From positions 124,001 through 188,000 of the forward strand of contig NZ_BLXX01000008.1 in NCBI RefSeq assembly GCF_014193515.1: a stretch of DNA of 64,000 bases, in the 5' to 3' direction. The position numbers and the translations under genes are program-made. Under the pieces are notes generated by a model. The model was not told the DNA's origin. It did not search any database and saw only the letters and a list, made by a program, of their open reading frames with translations. Below are positions 45,577 to 53,409 of this stretch, piece by piece; the first letter of the stretch is position 1; each line of letters starts with the position of its first letter. The stretch comes from Geomonas silvestris (GTDB lineage Bacteria; Desulfobacterota; Desulfuromonadia; Geobacterales; Geobacteraceae).

Positions 45577-46920
45577 CTACTTGAAGAAATCGACCATGTA
45601 GGCCAGGTTTTCCTTGTACTCAAGGTTGCCCAGGTGGCCGCCACGCGGGTAGAACTTGGCGCGCTCGCCGAAGATCCCTTTCAGGTAGTCCCGATCCTCG
45701 GCAGTCAGGATGAAGTCGTTGTCGTTGGCCATGACCCCGAACTGGGAGGAGGATTTCAGATACCCTTCGATACTTCTCAGGTCGAAATAGGAGATCACCT
45801 GTTCCCTGGTGGCGCCCGGGTGGATCTCCTGGTAGTACGGGAGGAAGTATTCCTCGAAGTAGTCTAAGAAACTCAGGTGGCTTGAGACCATCAGGTAATC
45901 GAAGAGCGAGTCGCCCACCTTGAGCACCTTGTTCTTGGGGACGACGTAGCCGCTGTTGGTCATAACGTCCGAGGCGAAGATCATCCCGGCGAGATTGATC
46001 CGGAAGGTGAGGCCGATGAGCCCCGCCGCCTCAGCCGGCGAGAACACCTTCTCCTGGTAGACCGCGTACAGGAAGTTGTCGTCGATGCCGACGAAATTGC
46101 CGTAGTTGTAGAACTCGCTGAACTTGTAGAGCATCCGGTTGAAGAAGGCACCCAGCTTGCCGGAACCGCCCGGGATCTGGTTCAGGAGTTCCTCGATCCT
46201 GCTCGCCGAGTGAAAGACACTCACCGCCGGATCGATCATCAACACCTTCCTGAAGTTGAAGACCTTCCGTTCCCGGTCCAGGCGCGCCACGAAGGCGGCC
46301 TCGGTCCCCCCCAGGCTGTAGCCGCTCAGGTTGAACGAAGTGACTTCGATGTCCCCCTTCACCTTGCTCCAGGCAACCTCCATGGCGCGGTAGAGGTCCT
46401 CCGAGTCCTGGTAGAGATCGCCCGGTACCCTGCTGCGCGAGCCGGATATCACGAAGTTGGCATTGGTGGGGGACGGCAGGGTGATCACGTGAAAGCCGGC
46501 CTGGTAGAGCGCCTTCAGCATGCTGATCTGTACGGCGGCCCGGTCGCTCGCCCCGGTTCCGGCGATCAGGAAGACCAGCGGTGCCGGGTGCTTTTGGTAG
46601 GCGAAGGTGCAGCGCAGGCCGTCGTCGTAGAAGAAGATCGGGGGGCGGTCGCGGTCCGGGAAGATGTCGAGCACCAGGTTGCGCACCCTCATCTTGGTGG
46701 GGAGCGGGGGTCTGAGGTTGGCCGGCGTCCCCAGGATGGTGGCATCGTAAGCGCCGGCTATCGGGTAGCCGTACTCCTCGGCAGCCCAAAGCTGAAGCGG
46801 GGTCAGCAGCAGGCCGGCGAGCATAAAAACGCCAACCAGCCGGGCGAACGTACCCGGAGCCCGGTCTGCGGGTAGCTGCCCTGCGGATTGTAACCTAGGT
46901 GCCGGATTGCTTCGTTGCAT
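45577..46920 (-). CDS. Exported alpha/beta hydrolase next to mlaA
   Basis: A 447-residue protein with an N-terminal membrane or signal segment (LVGVFMLAGLLLTPLQLWA). The alpha/beta hydrolase core shows LVFLIAGTGASDRAA (oxyanion loop region), the nucleophile Ser in LSGYSLGGTEAAF, an Asp in MANDNDFILT and the His in YPRGGHLGNLEYKEN, so a full triad is plausible. It is probably periplasmic. Its 15-base spacing from mlaA suggests a role in envelope lipid turnover, perhaps as a lipase or esterase. The substrate is unknown. Confidence 0.82.
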   Translation of the reverse strand: MQRSNPAPRLQSAGQLPADRAPGTFARLVGVFMLAGLLLTPLQLWAAEEYGYPIAGAYDATILGTPANLRPPLPTKMRVRNLVLDIFPDRDRPPIFFYDDGLRCTFAYQKHPAPLVFLIAGTGASDRAAVQISMLKALYQAGFHVITLPSPTNANFVISGSRSRVPGDLYQDSEDLYRAMEVAWSKVKGDIEVTSFNLSGYSLGGTEAAFVARLDRERKVFNFRKVLMIDPAVSVFHSASRIEELLNQIPGGSGKLGAFFNRMLYKFSEFYNYGNFVGIDDNFLYAVYQEKVFSPAEAAGLIGLTFRINLAGMIFASDVMTNSGYVVPKNKVLKVGDSLFDYLMVSSHLSFLDYFEEYFLPYYQEIHPGATREQVISYFDLRSIEGYLKSSSQFGVMANDNDFILTAEDRDYLKGIFGERAKFYPRGGHLGNLEYKENLAYMVDFFK

Positions 46921-46989
46921 GGGACTCCCTCGTTTTTCGTGCCTGTCCGTTACCCGGTGTCCGGTTGCGGACCGGGCGCTTTGCCGACC

Positions 46990-47016
46990 AAAAAAAGGGC
47001 GTAGCTGACTACGCCC
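46990..47016 (-). terminator. Terminator after the BON lipoprotein gene
   Basis: The GGGCGTAG/CTACGCCC stem has a CTGA loop and a T-run on the minus strand. Confidence 0.85.
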
Positions 47017-47064
47017 CGTGCTCGGGTCCGTGATCTGCGGCGTTGCCGCAACGCGTTAACGAGG

Positions 47065-47385
47065 CTATTGCCCCTTGACGATCAGGTCGTTGTGCACCTC
47101 GGTGACCCCTTGGACGCCGCGGGCCAGTTCCTCGGCCTTACTCGCGTTGGCGGCGGAATTGACAAAGCCGCTCAGCTGCACTACCCCCTGGTAGGTCTTC
47201 ACGTTGATCTGCAGTCCCTTCAAGGCCATGTCATTCACTATAGCAGCTTTTACCTTACTGGTGATCACAGAGTCATCCACATACTGACCGGTACTCTCAT
47301 GGCTCTGTGTCGTGGTGCAGCCTTGGAAGGTGGCGAAGAGTGCCAGAACAGCCAGAAGTCGTGCGAAGCCGTAGATCGTACGCAT
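47065..47385 (-). CDS. BON-domain lipoprotein
   Basis: About 106 residues from ATG at 47385 (GAGAGGAG upstream; a frame start at 47442 lacks one). A signal peptide ends in LFATFQGC. One BON domain (about 35-104) reads YVDDSVITSKVKAAIVND, then INVKTYQGVVQLSGFVNS and GVTEVHNDLIVK. BON proteins such as OsmY bind membranes and respond to osmotic or envelope stress. It is monocistronic. Confidence 0.92.
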   Translation of the reverse strand: MRTIYGFARLLAVLALFATFQGCTTTQSHESTGQYVDDSVITSKVKAAIVNDMALKGLQINVKTYQGVVQLSGFVNSAANASKAEELARGVQGVTEVHNDLIVKGQ

Positions 47386-47474
47386 GGTGTGTCTCCTCTC
47401 CCTGATAGTTGGAATCTGAAGCAAATTAAAGATAACCAACATGTCTCCAGTGTCAAGCAGTACTCAGCCGCCCG

Positions 47475-47502
47475 TTGAATTGCGATGTAACGCCAGTATA
47501 CT
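47475..47502 (+). promoter_or_regulatory. Sigma-70 promoter for the Cys-repeat protein gene
   Basis: TTGAAT, 16-base spacer, TATACT, about 50 bases upstream of the ATG at 47551. Confidence 0.7.
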
Positions 47503-47550
47503 GGCAACGGCATTCGGCAGGCTGACAACAACAGCACAAGGAGGATCGAT

Positions 47551-47970
47551 ATGAGAACGCTTCTGGTCGCACTCAGTGTTGCCCTGCTCGCAGTGACCGC
47601 CAGTTGGGGAGCGGGGATCGACCTCGCCCTCTGCAAACCTGGTTCGGCCGTGAGCTACTTTCCCGACGGCACGGTGCAAAGCTGTCCCATGGGCGACGAC
47701 ACCGTGATCGACAACGTGAACTGCGCCCAGTACATGCCGGCTGTCGTCTATCAAAACGGCAGGCTGCGCAGTTGTACTACCCGCGACTATTTCGTGTACG
47801 ACACTATCACCTGCAACCAATACACGGTGGTCACCTTCTATCCCAGCGGGAAGCTTGATAACTGCACGCTGTTCGACCAGGCACACTTCGGCGACCGGAC
47901 CTGCGCCGAGTACCAGCCGGTGTTTCTCTACGAAAACGGCAACCTCAAGTCGTGCGGGACCCCGCCGTGA
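47551..47970 (+). CDS. Secreted protein of four 30-residue cysteine repeats
   Basis: A 139-residue exported protein that I do not recognise as a named family. A clean signal peptide (LLVALSVALLAVTASWGA) is followed by three full 30-residue repeats and a fourth of 22. Each has the pattern C-x-x-(Y)-...-Y/FYP-x-G-x-(L/V)-x-(S/N)-C, for example CNQYTVVTFYPSGKLDNC. The first and eighteenth positions of every repeat are Cys, giving eight evenly spaced cysteines that probably form disulfides in the periplasm or outside. The GxL core is like MORN/YwqK-type beta-hairpin repeats. AAGGAGG precedes the ATG. Confidence 0.85.
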   Translation: MRTLLVALSVALLAVTASWGAGIDLALCKPGSAVSYFPDGTVQSCPMGDDTVIDNVNCAQYMPAVVYQNGRLRSCTTRDYFVYDTITCNQYTVVTFYPSGKLDNCTLFDQAHFGDRTCAEYQPVFLYENGNLKSCGTPP

Positions 47971-48262
47971 TCGACGCTTAAGGGGGGGTGACGCAGAGGG
48001 CGTAAGGCTTGGGGAGCATGCGGGATCCGGGAAGCTCGAGAGCTCTCCGGATCAGCTACCACGAGGTCGCGGGACGTTCTTTAGGAAGATCGGGGAATCG
48101 GAAGTTCGGGGGCTGGCGGGCACTCGGGCCAGGGAGTGCGCGGGGTTGGCAGACGGCAGAGTAGACGGCAGATGGTAAACGGCTGGTGGGAAACAGGTCG
48201 GGGGCTTTCCCCGCGTTATCGAAGAGGCTGGCCACGGCGCGGGAGCCTCGGGCGGGCCAGGC

Positions 48263-49030
48263 TCAGCGCGTACCGTCCGCCAGACGCTTCATCACCTGCT
48301 GCATCTCGTTCCAGACCTGCCGTTTCAGCGAGACGTCGGCTACCAGGGCCTCTGCGTGCAGAGTCGGCATGAGAGGGATCCCCCCCAGGTTATGGAAACG
48401 GCCGCGCAGCTTGGCAATGGGATCGCGAGTTCCGAGTACAACCTGCGCCGCCGGTTCACCGAAGGCCACCACCGCTTCGGGAGCCACGGCCGCAATCCGG
48501 CGCAGCAGCTCCGTGCGCAAGGAGCCCAGCTCACCGGGCGAGGCAGCGGAAAAGGTGATCAGATATGCCTGGTCGCGGTCGAACCCCATCGCCTTGACGA
48601 TGTTGGCCAGCAACTCGCCGGCTGCCCCCTCGAACCCGTCGCCGGTCGTCACCACCAGAAGCCGGGCTTGCGGGTTCCCCATGACCGAACAGAACTCGGC
48701 AGCGGCTTCAAGCGGGCCCGCTTCGCTGCCGGCCGCAGGCTCCGTGGTCGGCGCAGCGGCGCTTTCGGCGCCAGCCGCGGCACCGGGGGGCGTCGTAGCC
48801 GTGGTGACAGGCGCAGCAGGGTTCCCGGTCTGCGGAGGCGCGGCAACCGTGACAGCCGGACCGGGTTGGGGCTGCACGCTCACGGAGGGCCCAGTCGGAG
48901 CGTTCTGCGCGGCCGGATCACCGTACTCCACCTCGTCGACCCCGGTATCCCGAAGCTCCTCGAGGTACCCCTTGAGTGCCTGCAGCAGAAAGTCTCTCTC
49001 GTCCACCCCGTGCGCCTGATGCATCCGCAA
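48263..49030 (-). CDS. Degenerate uracil-DNA glycosylase-like protein
   Basis: A 255-residue protein. After a short helical N-terminus (about 1-40) comes a Pro/Ala/Thr/Val-rich low-complexity linker to about residue 105. The C-terminal 150 residues follow the family-4 uracil-DNA glycosylase plan: GDGFEGAAGELLANIVKAMG where active enzymes read GxPFVGxAG, then EAVVAFGEPAAQVVLG, then LMPTLHAEALV in place of TxHPSYLL. The four Fe-S cysteines and several catalytic residues are missing. DNA repair activity is therefore unlikely. Role unknown. Confidence 0.75.
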   Translation of the reverse strand: MRMHQAHGVDERDFLLQALKGYLEELRDTGVDEVEYGDPAAQNAPTGPSVSVQPQPGPAVTVAAPPQTGNPAAPVTTATTPPGAAAGAESAAAPTTEPAAGSEAGPLEAAAEFCSVMGNPQARLLVVTTGDGFEGAAGELLANIVKAMGFDRDQAYLITFSAASPGELGSLRTELLRRIAAVAPEAVVAFGEPAAQVVLGTRDPIAKLRGRFHNLGGIPLMPTLHAEALVADVSLKRQVWNEMQQVMKRLADGTR

Positions 49031-49059
49031 ACCCCTTTACTTTTCGGCGGCCATTCACT

Positions 49060-49980
49060 ATGCTTTTTGGCATGTTTATACTTCTCAGCGCCGCCCTGTT
49101 ACTCGTCCTTGCCGTTCCCGACCACGCCTTCGCCTGGGGAGCCGGTATCCACCTGCAGCTCGGAATGCAGGTCCTGTCCCACCTGGAAGCTCTGGAACCA
49201 AGCGTCGCCGCCGTTATCGGCAGCCACCCCTACGACTTCCTCTACGGCACCATTGCCGCCGACATCACCATCGGGAAAAAGTTCACCCACTACCTGCAGC
49301 ACTGCCACCGCTGGGGGATCGGCCACAAGGTCCTCGACAAGGCGGGCGATCAGTCCCAGATTGCCTGTGCCTACGGCTACCTGAGCCACCTGGCGGCCGA
49401 CTGCATCGCGCACAACTACTTCGTCCCCTTCAAGGTGATGCGCAGCTTCTCCTCGCTCACCTTAAAGCACGCCTACTGGGAGATGCGCTTCGAGAACTAC
49501 GTGGACAAGGAGATCTGGGAAACCGGCAAGAAGGTTTCGCGCGAGCACTTCAGCAAGAACGACCAGCTCTTGCGCAGGGTCCTCTCGGATACCATCTTCT
49601 CCTTCACCACCAACAAGCGGATCTTCAACTCGATCCTGCTGGTAAGCCGCATGGAAAAGTGGCAGAGCCTCTTGCAGACCCTGTCCGATTCCTCCCGCTA
49701 CGTCCTTGAGGAGAGCGACCGGGAAGAGTACATGCAACTTGCGCAGGAAGCGGTGTTCGACTTCCTCAACAACGGAATCCAGTCACGCTACTTCCATGCC
49801 GATCCGACCGGCGAAAAGGCGCTCGCGGTGGCGGAAGCGGTCCGCAAGAACCTGCGCCTGCTCTACCGCAGCGGCAAACTCACCAAGGCCCAGGCCTACG
49901 CGGAACTCGAAGAGATCAAGGTGAAGTTAAGGGAAGCCATCTGCCAGCCGGAGCTATTGGGGCAGATCCTGTCGAGCTAG
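49060..49980 (+). CDS. Zinc-dependent phospholipase C-like protein
   Basis: A 306-residue exported protein from ATG at 49060; ATG at 49072 is an alternative, and neither has a strong ribosome binding site. The signal peptide ends DHAFA-WGAGIH, so the mature protein would begin with Trp, as in zinc phospholipase C/P1 nuclease enzymes where the N-terminal Trp binds zinc. Further ligand blocks are HYLQHCHRWGIGHKVLD and AYGYLSHLAADCIAHNYFVP. It may hydrolyse phospholipids or other phosphodiesters. The C-terminal 130 residues are helical and of unknown role. Confidence 0.82.
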   Translation: MLFGMFILLSAALLLVLAVPDHAFAWGAGIHLQLGMQVLSHLEALEPSVAAVIGSHPYDFLYGTIAADITIGKKFTHYLQHCHRWGIGHKVLDKAGDQSQIACAYGYLSHLAADCIAHNYFVPFKVMRSFSSLTLKHAYWEMRFENYVDKEIWETGKKVSREHFSKNDQLLRRVLSDTIFSFTTNKRIFNSILLVSRMEKWQSLLQTLSDSSRYVLEESDREEYMQLAQEAVFDFLNNGIQSRYFHADPTGEKALAVAEAVRKNLRLLYRSGKLTKAQAYAELEEIKVKLREAICQPELLGQILSS

Positions 49981-50029
49981 AGGACCTTCGTTTTGTATCA
50001 CCCGGAAATTCAGGAGAGCCGTTGACTTA

Positions 50030-50133
50030 GGTCCCCTCTCCCCCTGCGGAAGGGATTGGGTGAGGGGGAAGGCGCCATATCACTGCCGGTGGCAGCTTCA
50101 CCCACCCCCCGGCCCCTCCCGTCAAAGGAGGGG
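50030..50133. repeat. C/G-tract intergenic repeat with small hairpins
   Basis: Mirror-like C-rich and G-rich tracts (CCCCTCTCCCC ... GGGTGAGGGGG, then CCCCTCC ... GGAGGGG at 50113-50133) form imperfect hairpins. It resembles the element at 6387-6417 and is probably a dispersed intergenic repeat. Confidence 0.5.
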
Positions 50134-50215
50134 GAGATGTGATTCCCCCGAGATTCCGCGATGAACCTTCCCGTAGCTGAACTGCCCACCCCAGCGCCTC
50201 GGAAAGCTGCCGTTT

Positions 50216-50253
50216 CTCAACCCCAACCTCAACCTTAGCCTTAGCCTGCCTTT
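50216..50253. repeat. Hexamer-based repeat at the coaBC 3' end
   Basis: The plus strand reads CTCAACCCCAACCTCAACC then TTAGCCTTAGCCTGCC, a run of six-base units abutting and entering the coaBC stop region. It matches the runs at 14557 and 60453. Confidence 0.65.
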
Positions 50254-51437
50254 CTGAGCTGCTCGATCCGGTCCAGGATGATCCCGGCGAGTTCCTGCTT
50301 GCCGGTGAGCGGCACGTCCTCGAGGCGGCCGTCGGCGAAGAGGAGCTTCGCGATGTTGGTGTCGACGTTGAAGCCGGCCCCTTCCTGCGAGACGTCGTTG
50401 GCGACGATGAGATCGAGGTTCTTCCTGGTGAGCTTCGCCTTGGCGTTCGCCACCAGGTCGTCGGTCTCGGCGGCGAATCCCACCAGTACCTGCTTCCCCT
50501 TCAAGCGCCCCAACTCCCCCAGGATGTCCGGATTCTTCTCCAGCTCGATGACGATCTCCTCGGCCCCCTTCTTCACCTTCTGGCCGGCCCGCACCTTGGG
50601 GCGGTAATCGGCAACAGCTGCCGCCTTTACCACCACGTCGATCTGATCGAGCCGTGCCAGCACCGCCTCGCGCATGGCGGCCGCGCTCTGCACCCGCACG
50701 ACCTCGACACCATAAGGCGGCGCTATGGCGCAGGGACCGGTCACCAGGGTCACCTGGGCGCCACGCAGGCGCGCCTGGCGGGCGATGGCGTACCCCATCT
50801 TCCCGGAGGAATGGTTAGAGACGAAGCGGACCGGGTCGATCTCTTCCTGGGTCGGCCCCGCTGTCACCAGGATGCGGGTCCCGGCCAGTTTTTTCGGGGT
50901 AAGTGCTGCCAGCGCTTCCTCTAAGAGGAGTTCCGGCTCGGGAAGCTTCCCCTCCCCTTGGTAACCGCAGGCGAGCATCCCGCTGGCGGGCGGGACGATC
51001 AGGTAACCGTGCCGCTTGAGCTTTTCCTCGTTCTCCCGGTAGATCGGGTTCTGGTACATGTGCACGTTCATCGCCGGCGCGATGAGCACCGGGGCCCGGG
51101 TCGCCATGACCGTGGTGGTCAGGAGGTCGTCCGCGATGCCGTTGGCGATCTTGCCGATGAAGTTCGCCGTGGCCGGCGCGATCACGAACAGGTCGGCGCG
51201 CTCGGCGAGCGAGATGTGGCCGATATGCTGCTCGGAGATCAGGTTGAAGAGCTCGAGATGCACCGGGTTACCCGAGAGGGTCTGGAAGGTGAGCGGCGTC
51301 ACGAACTCGGTGGCGCCCCGGGTCATCACCACGTGGACCGCGGCCCCCGCCTTGGTCAGAAGGCGCAGGAGTTCCACCGCCTTGTACACCGCGATCCCCC
51401 CGGTCACACCGAGAACGATGGTCTTGCCTCGCAGCAT
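50241..51437 (-). CDS. coaBC: Phosphopantothenoylcysteine synthetase/decarboxylase (bifunctional)
   Basis: About 398 residues; ATG at 51437 is preferred because AGGGGG lies six bases upstream, against zero bases for the ATG at 51443. The N-terminal FMN-binding CoaC half shows GVTGGIAVYKAVELLR, the catalytic His in GHISLAERADLFVIAPATA, and the active Cys in SGMLACGYQGEGK. The C-terminal CoaB half shows ILVTAGPTQEEIDPVRFVSN and KAAAVADYRP. It makes phosphopantetheine from phosphopantothenate and cysteine for coenzyme A. An MBL-fold gene ends just upstream. Confidence 0.97.
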   Translation of the reverse strand: MLRGKTIVLGVTGGIAVYKAVELLRLLTKAGAAVHVVMTRGATEFVTPLTFQTLSGNPVHLELFNLISEQHIGHISLAERADLFVIAPATANFIGKIANGIADDLLTTTVMATRAPVLIAPAMNVHMYQNPIYRENEEKLKRHGYLIVPPASGMLACGYQGEGKLPEPELLLEEALAALTPKKLAGTRILVTAGPTQEEIDPVRFVSNHSSGKMGYAIARQARLRGAQVTLVTGPCAIAPPYGVEVVRVQSAAAMREAVLARLDQIDVVVKAAAVADYRPKVRAGQKVKKGAEEIVIELEKNPDILGELGRLKGKQVLVGFAAETDDLVANAKAKLTRKNLDLIVANDVSQEGAGFNVDTNIAKLLFADGRLEDVPLTGKQELAGIILDRIEQLRKAG

Positions 51438-51447
51438 GGTCATCCCC

Positions 51448-52077
51448 CTACTCGTTGAGGTACGGGTTGTAGCGCCGCTCCTGCCCGATGGTGCTGGAAG
51501 GGCCGTGCCCCGGCCAGACCACGGTGGTGTCGTCGAGCGGCATCAGTTTCTCGTTGATGGAGCGGATCAGCTGCTCGTGCGAGCCGCCGGGGAGATCGGT
51601 GCGCCCGACGGAATCGGCAAAGAGGGTATCCCCGGTGATGACCACCCCCTCGTTTCTCAACAGCAGGCAGCACCCCCCCTGGGTGTGCCCCGGGGTGTGC
51701 AGCACCTCGATGGTCCTCTTTCCGTAGCTCAGCTGCATGCCGTCGGTGAGGTAGCGGTCCGGAAGCGGGGAGTTCTCCACCACCAGCCCGTAGTTCTGGG
51801 CGGAGCGCGCCGCCATCTCGAGCAGCCGCAGGTCGCTTTGGTGGATCAGGAATTCCGCGCCGGTCGCCTCCTTCACCTGCCGGTTGCCGCCGACATGGTC
51901 GAAGTGACCGTGGGTGTTGATGAGGTACTTGATCTTGAGCCCGAGGCGGTTAACCGCGGCGAGCACCATGTCGCTGTCCGCACCGGGGTCGACCACCACC
52001 CCTTCCTTGCTCTGCTTGTCTCCCAGGATCAAGCAGTTAACCCCCAAGGGGCCGACCACGATCGTTTCCAAAAGCAT
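51448..52077 (-). CDS. MBL-fold hydrolase, glyoxalase II-like
   Basis: About 209 residues from ATG at 52077 with AAGGAGG upstream. The metal-binding motif THGHFDHVGG is intact, with further ligands in LHTPGHTQGG and VITGDTLFADSVGRTD and a final VWPGHGPSS. Length and blocks fit small glyoxalase II-like hydrolases. The second domain of classical GloB is absent, so the thioester substrate is unclear. It is followed closely by coaBC and preceded by a YhaM-like gene on the same strand. Confidence 0.92.
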   Translation of the reverse strand: MLLETIVVGPLGVNCLILGDKQSKEGVVVDPGADSDMVLAAVNRLGLKIKYLINTHGHFDHVGGNRQVKEATGAEFLIHQSDLRLLEMAARSAQNYGLVVENSPLPDRYLTDGMQLSYGKRTIEVLHTPGHTQGGCCLLLRNEGVVITGDTLFADSVGRTDLPGGSHEQLIRSINEKLMPLDDTTVVWPGHGPSSTIGQERRYNPYLNE

Positions 52078-52111
52078 CTGTTCCTCCTTCACCGGGTCGC
52101 GTAAGACCCGA

Positions 52112-53311
52112 TCAAAACACGTCAAAATCGTCTTTCAGGGCGGCGAACGGGCTGTTGCTGAAGCTCTTGCGTTCGCCGCGGGGCTGTTGGGGCCGCGGCG
52201 CCTCCTGCTTGCCCGCCGCTGCAGGCTGCTGCGGCGCTCTCTGAGAAGCAGTCTTAGCCGCCGCAGGCTCGGGGGACGGGACCGGATCGAGCGACGCCGG
52301 TTCCGGCTCCGGGCACTCCTCCGGACCTGCCGTGGGGAGGCAGTTCTCCTTGAAGAAGTAGCGGTCGTAGAGCCGGTGGTACGAGGTCCAGCGCGACGGG
52401 TTGTCCGGCTCCTTTTTGATGTGGGTCTTGATCCCGTTTATCTTGGAGTCCAGATCGTCCAGGTAGTTGAGGATGGTGGCCTCGACGGTCTTCGGTCGCT
52501 TCGGGGAGCCGTACTCGTACTGGCCGTGGTGCGACAACAGCATGTGCTTTAAAAGCATCCCGAGTTCGAAGGGGAACCCCGGCAGGCTCGCGATGCGCTC
52601 CTGCAGCATCTCGACCCCGATGGTGATGTGGCCGATCAGCTTCCCCTCGTCTGAGTAGTCGAAGGCGCGCAGGTAGGTCATCTCGCGCACCTTGCCGATG
52701 TCGTGCAACAGCGCGCCGACGACCAGAAGGTCCCGGTTCAGCCCCTCGTAGAGCGGCATGATGGCGTCCACCAGCTTGGCGACCGACAGGGAGTGCTCCA
52801 AAAGCCCCCCCAGGTAGACGTGGTGCATCCCCTTGGCGGCAGGGGCGATCCGGTACTGGGCCAAAAGCTCCGGGTCGGAGAAGAAGGCGGTCAACAGGCG
52901 CTTCAGGTCCGGGTCCGCGAGGGAGCCGACCAGCTGCCAGAGCTCCTCCACCATCTCGTTTATGTCGCGCTCGGTCTCCGGGAGGAAATCGGCAAGCTCC
53001 ACCGACTCCTCGGGGACCCGCTTCAGCTCGGAGAGGATCAGCTGCATCTTGCCAAGGTACACCGAGGCCTTGGCGCGCACCCCAAGAAAGTCGTTCTTGT
53101 CGAACATCTCGGCGATCTGGTCGGCGTTGTCCCAGACCTTGGCATCCACCTCGCCGGTCTTGTCCATGAGCTTCAAGGTGAGGTAGGGCTTGCCGTTTTT
53201 CGCCATGGCCATGATCTTGTCCTTGACGAGGTAGACCGACTCGACGATGTCGCGGTCCTTGATATCGGCGATGTATTTCTTTTTCAAAGGAAGCTCCTTG
53301 TCGATTATCAT
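52112..53311 (-). CDS. OB-fold plus HD-domain 3'-5' exoribonuclease (YhaM-like)
   Basis: About 399 residues from ATG at 53311; the frame is open much further upstream but without coding character. Residues of about 10-95 are an OB-fold (KPYLTLKLMDKTGEVDAKVW). Residues of about 150-310 form an HD phosphohydrolase domain with HHVYLGGLLEHSLSVA, LLHDIGKVREM and HMLLSHHGQYEYGSP. This domain order is that of YhaM/CBF1 nucleases. The last 70 residues are a Pro/Glu/Ala-rich tail not found in the Bacillus protein, as I recall it. Confidence 0.92.
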   Translation of the reverse strand: MIIDKELPLKKKYIADIKDRDIVESVYLVKDKIMAMAKNGKPYLTLKLMDKTGEVDAKVWDNADQIAEMFDKNDFLGVRAKASVYLGKMQLILSELKRVPEESVELADFLPETERDINEMVEELWQLVGSLADPDLKRLLTAFFSDPELLAQYRIAPAAKGMHHVYLGGLLEHSLSVAKLVDAIMPLYEGLNRDLLVVGALLHDIGKVREMTYLRAFDYSDEGKLIGHITIGVEMLQERIASLPGFPFELGMLLKHMLLSHHGQYEYGSPKRPKTVEATILNYLDDLDSKINGIKTHIKKEPDNPSRWTSYHRLYDRYFFKENCLPTAGPEECPEPEPASLDPVPSPEPAAAKTASQRAPQQPAAAGKQEAPRPQQPRGERKSFSNSPFAALKDDFDVF

Positions 53312-53409
53312 GTGGGGCGGTAGGCGGTTCTTCTCATTGTAACAGTTACCGCGTGTACCGCTCAATGGCTGCGCCCTTAACTGCCAGGAAAGCGGGCGCG
53401 GGCGCAGGG

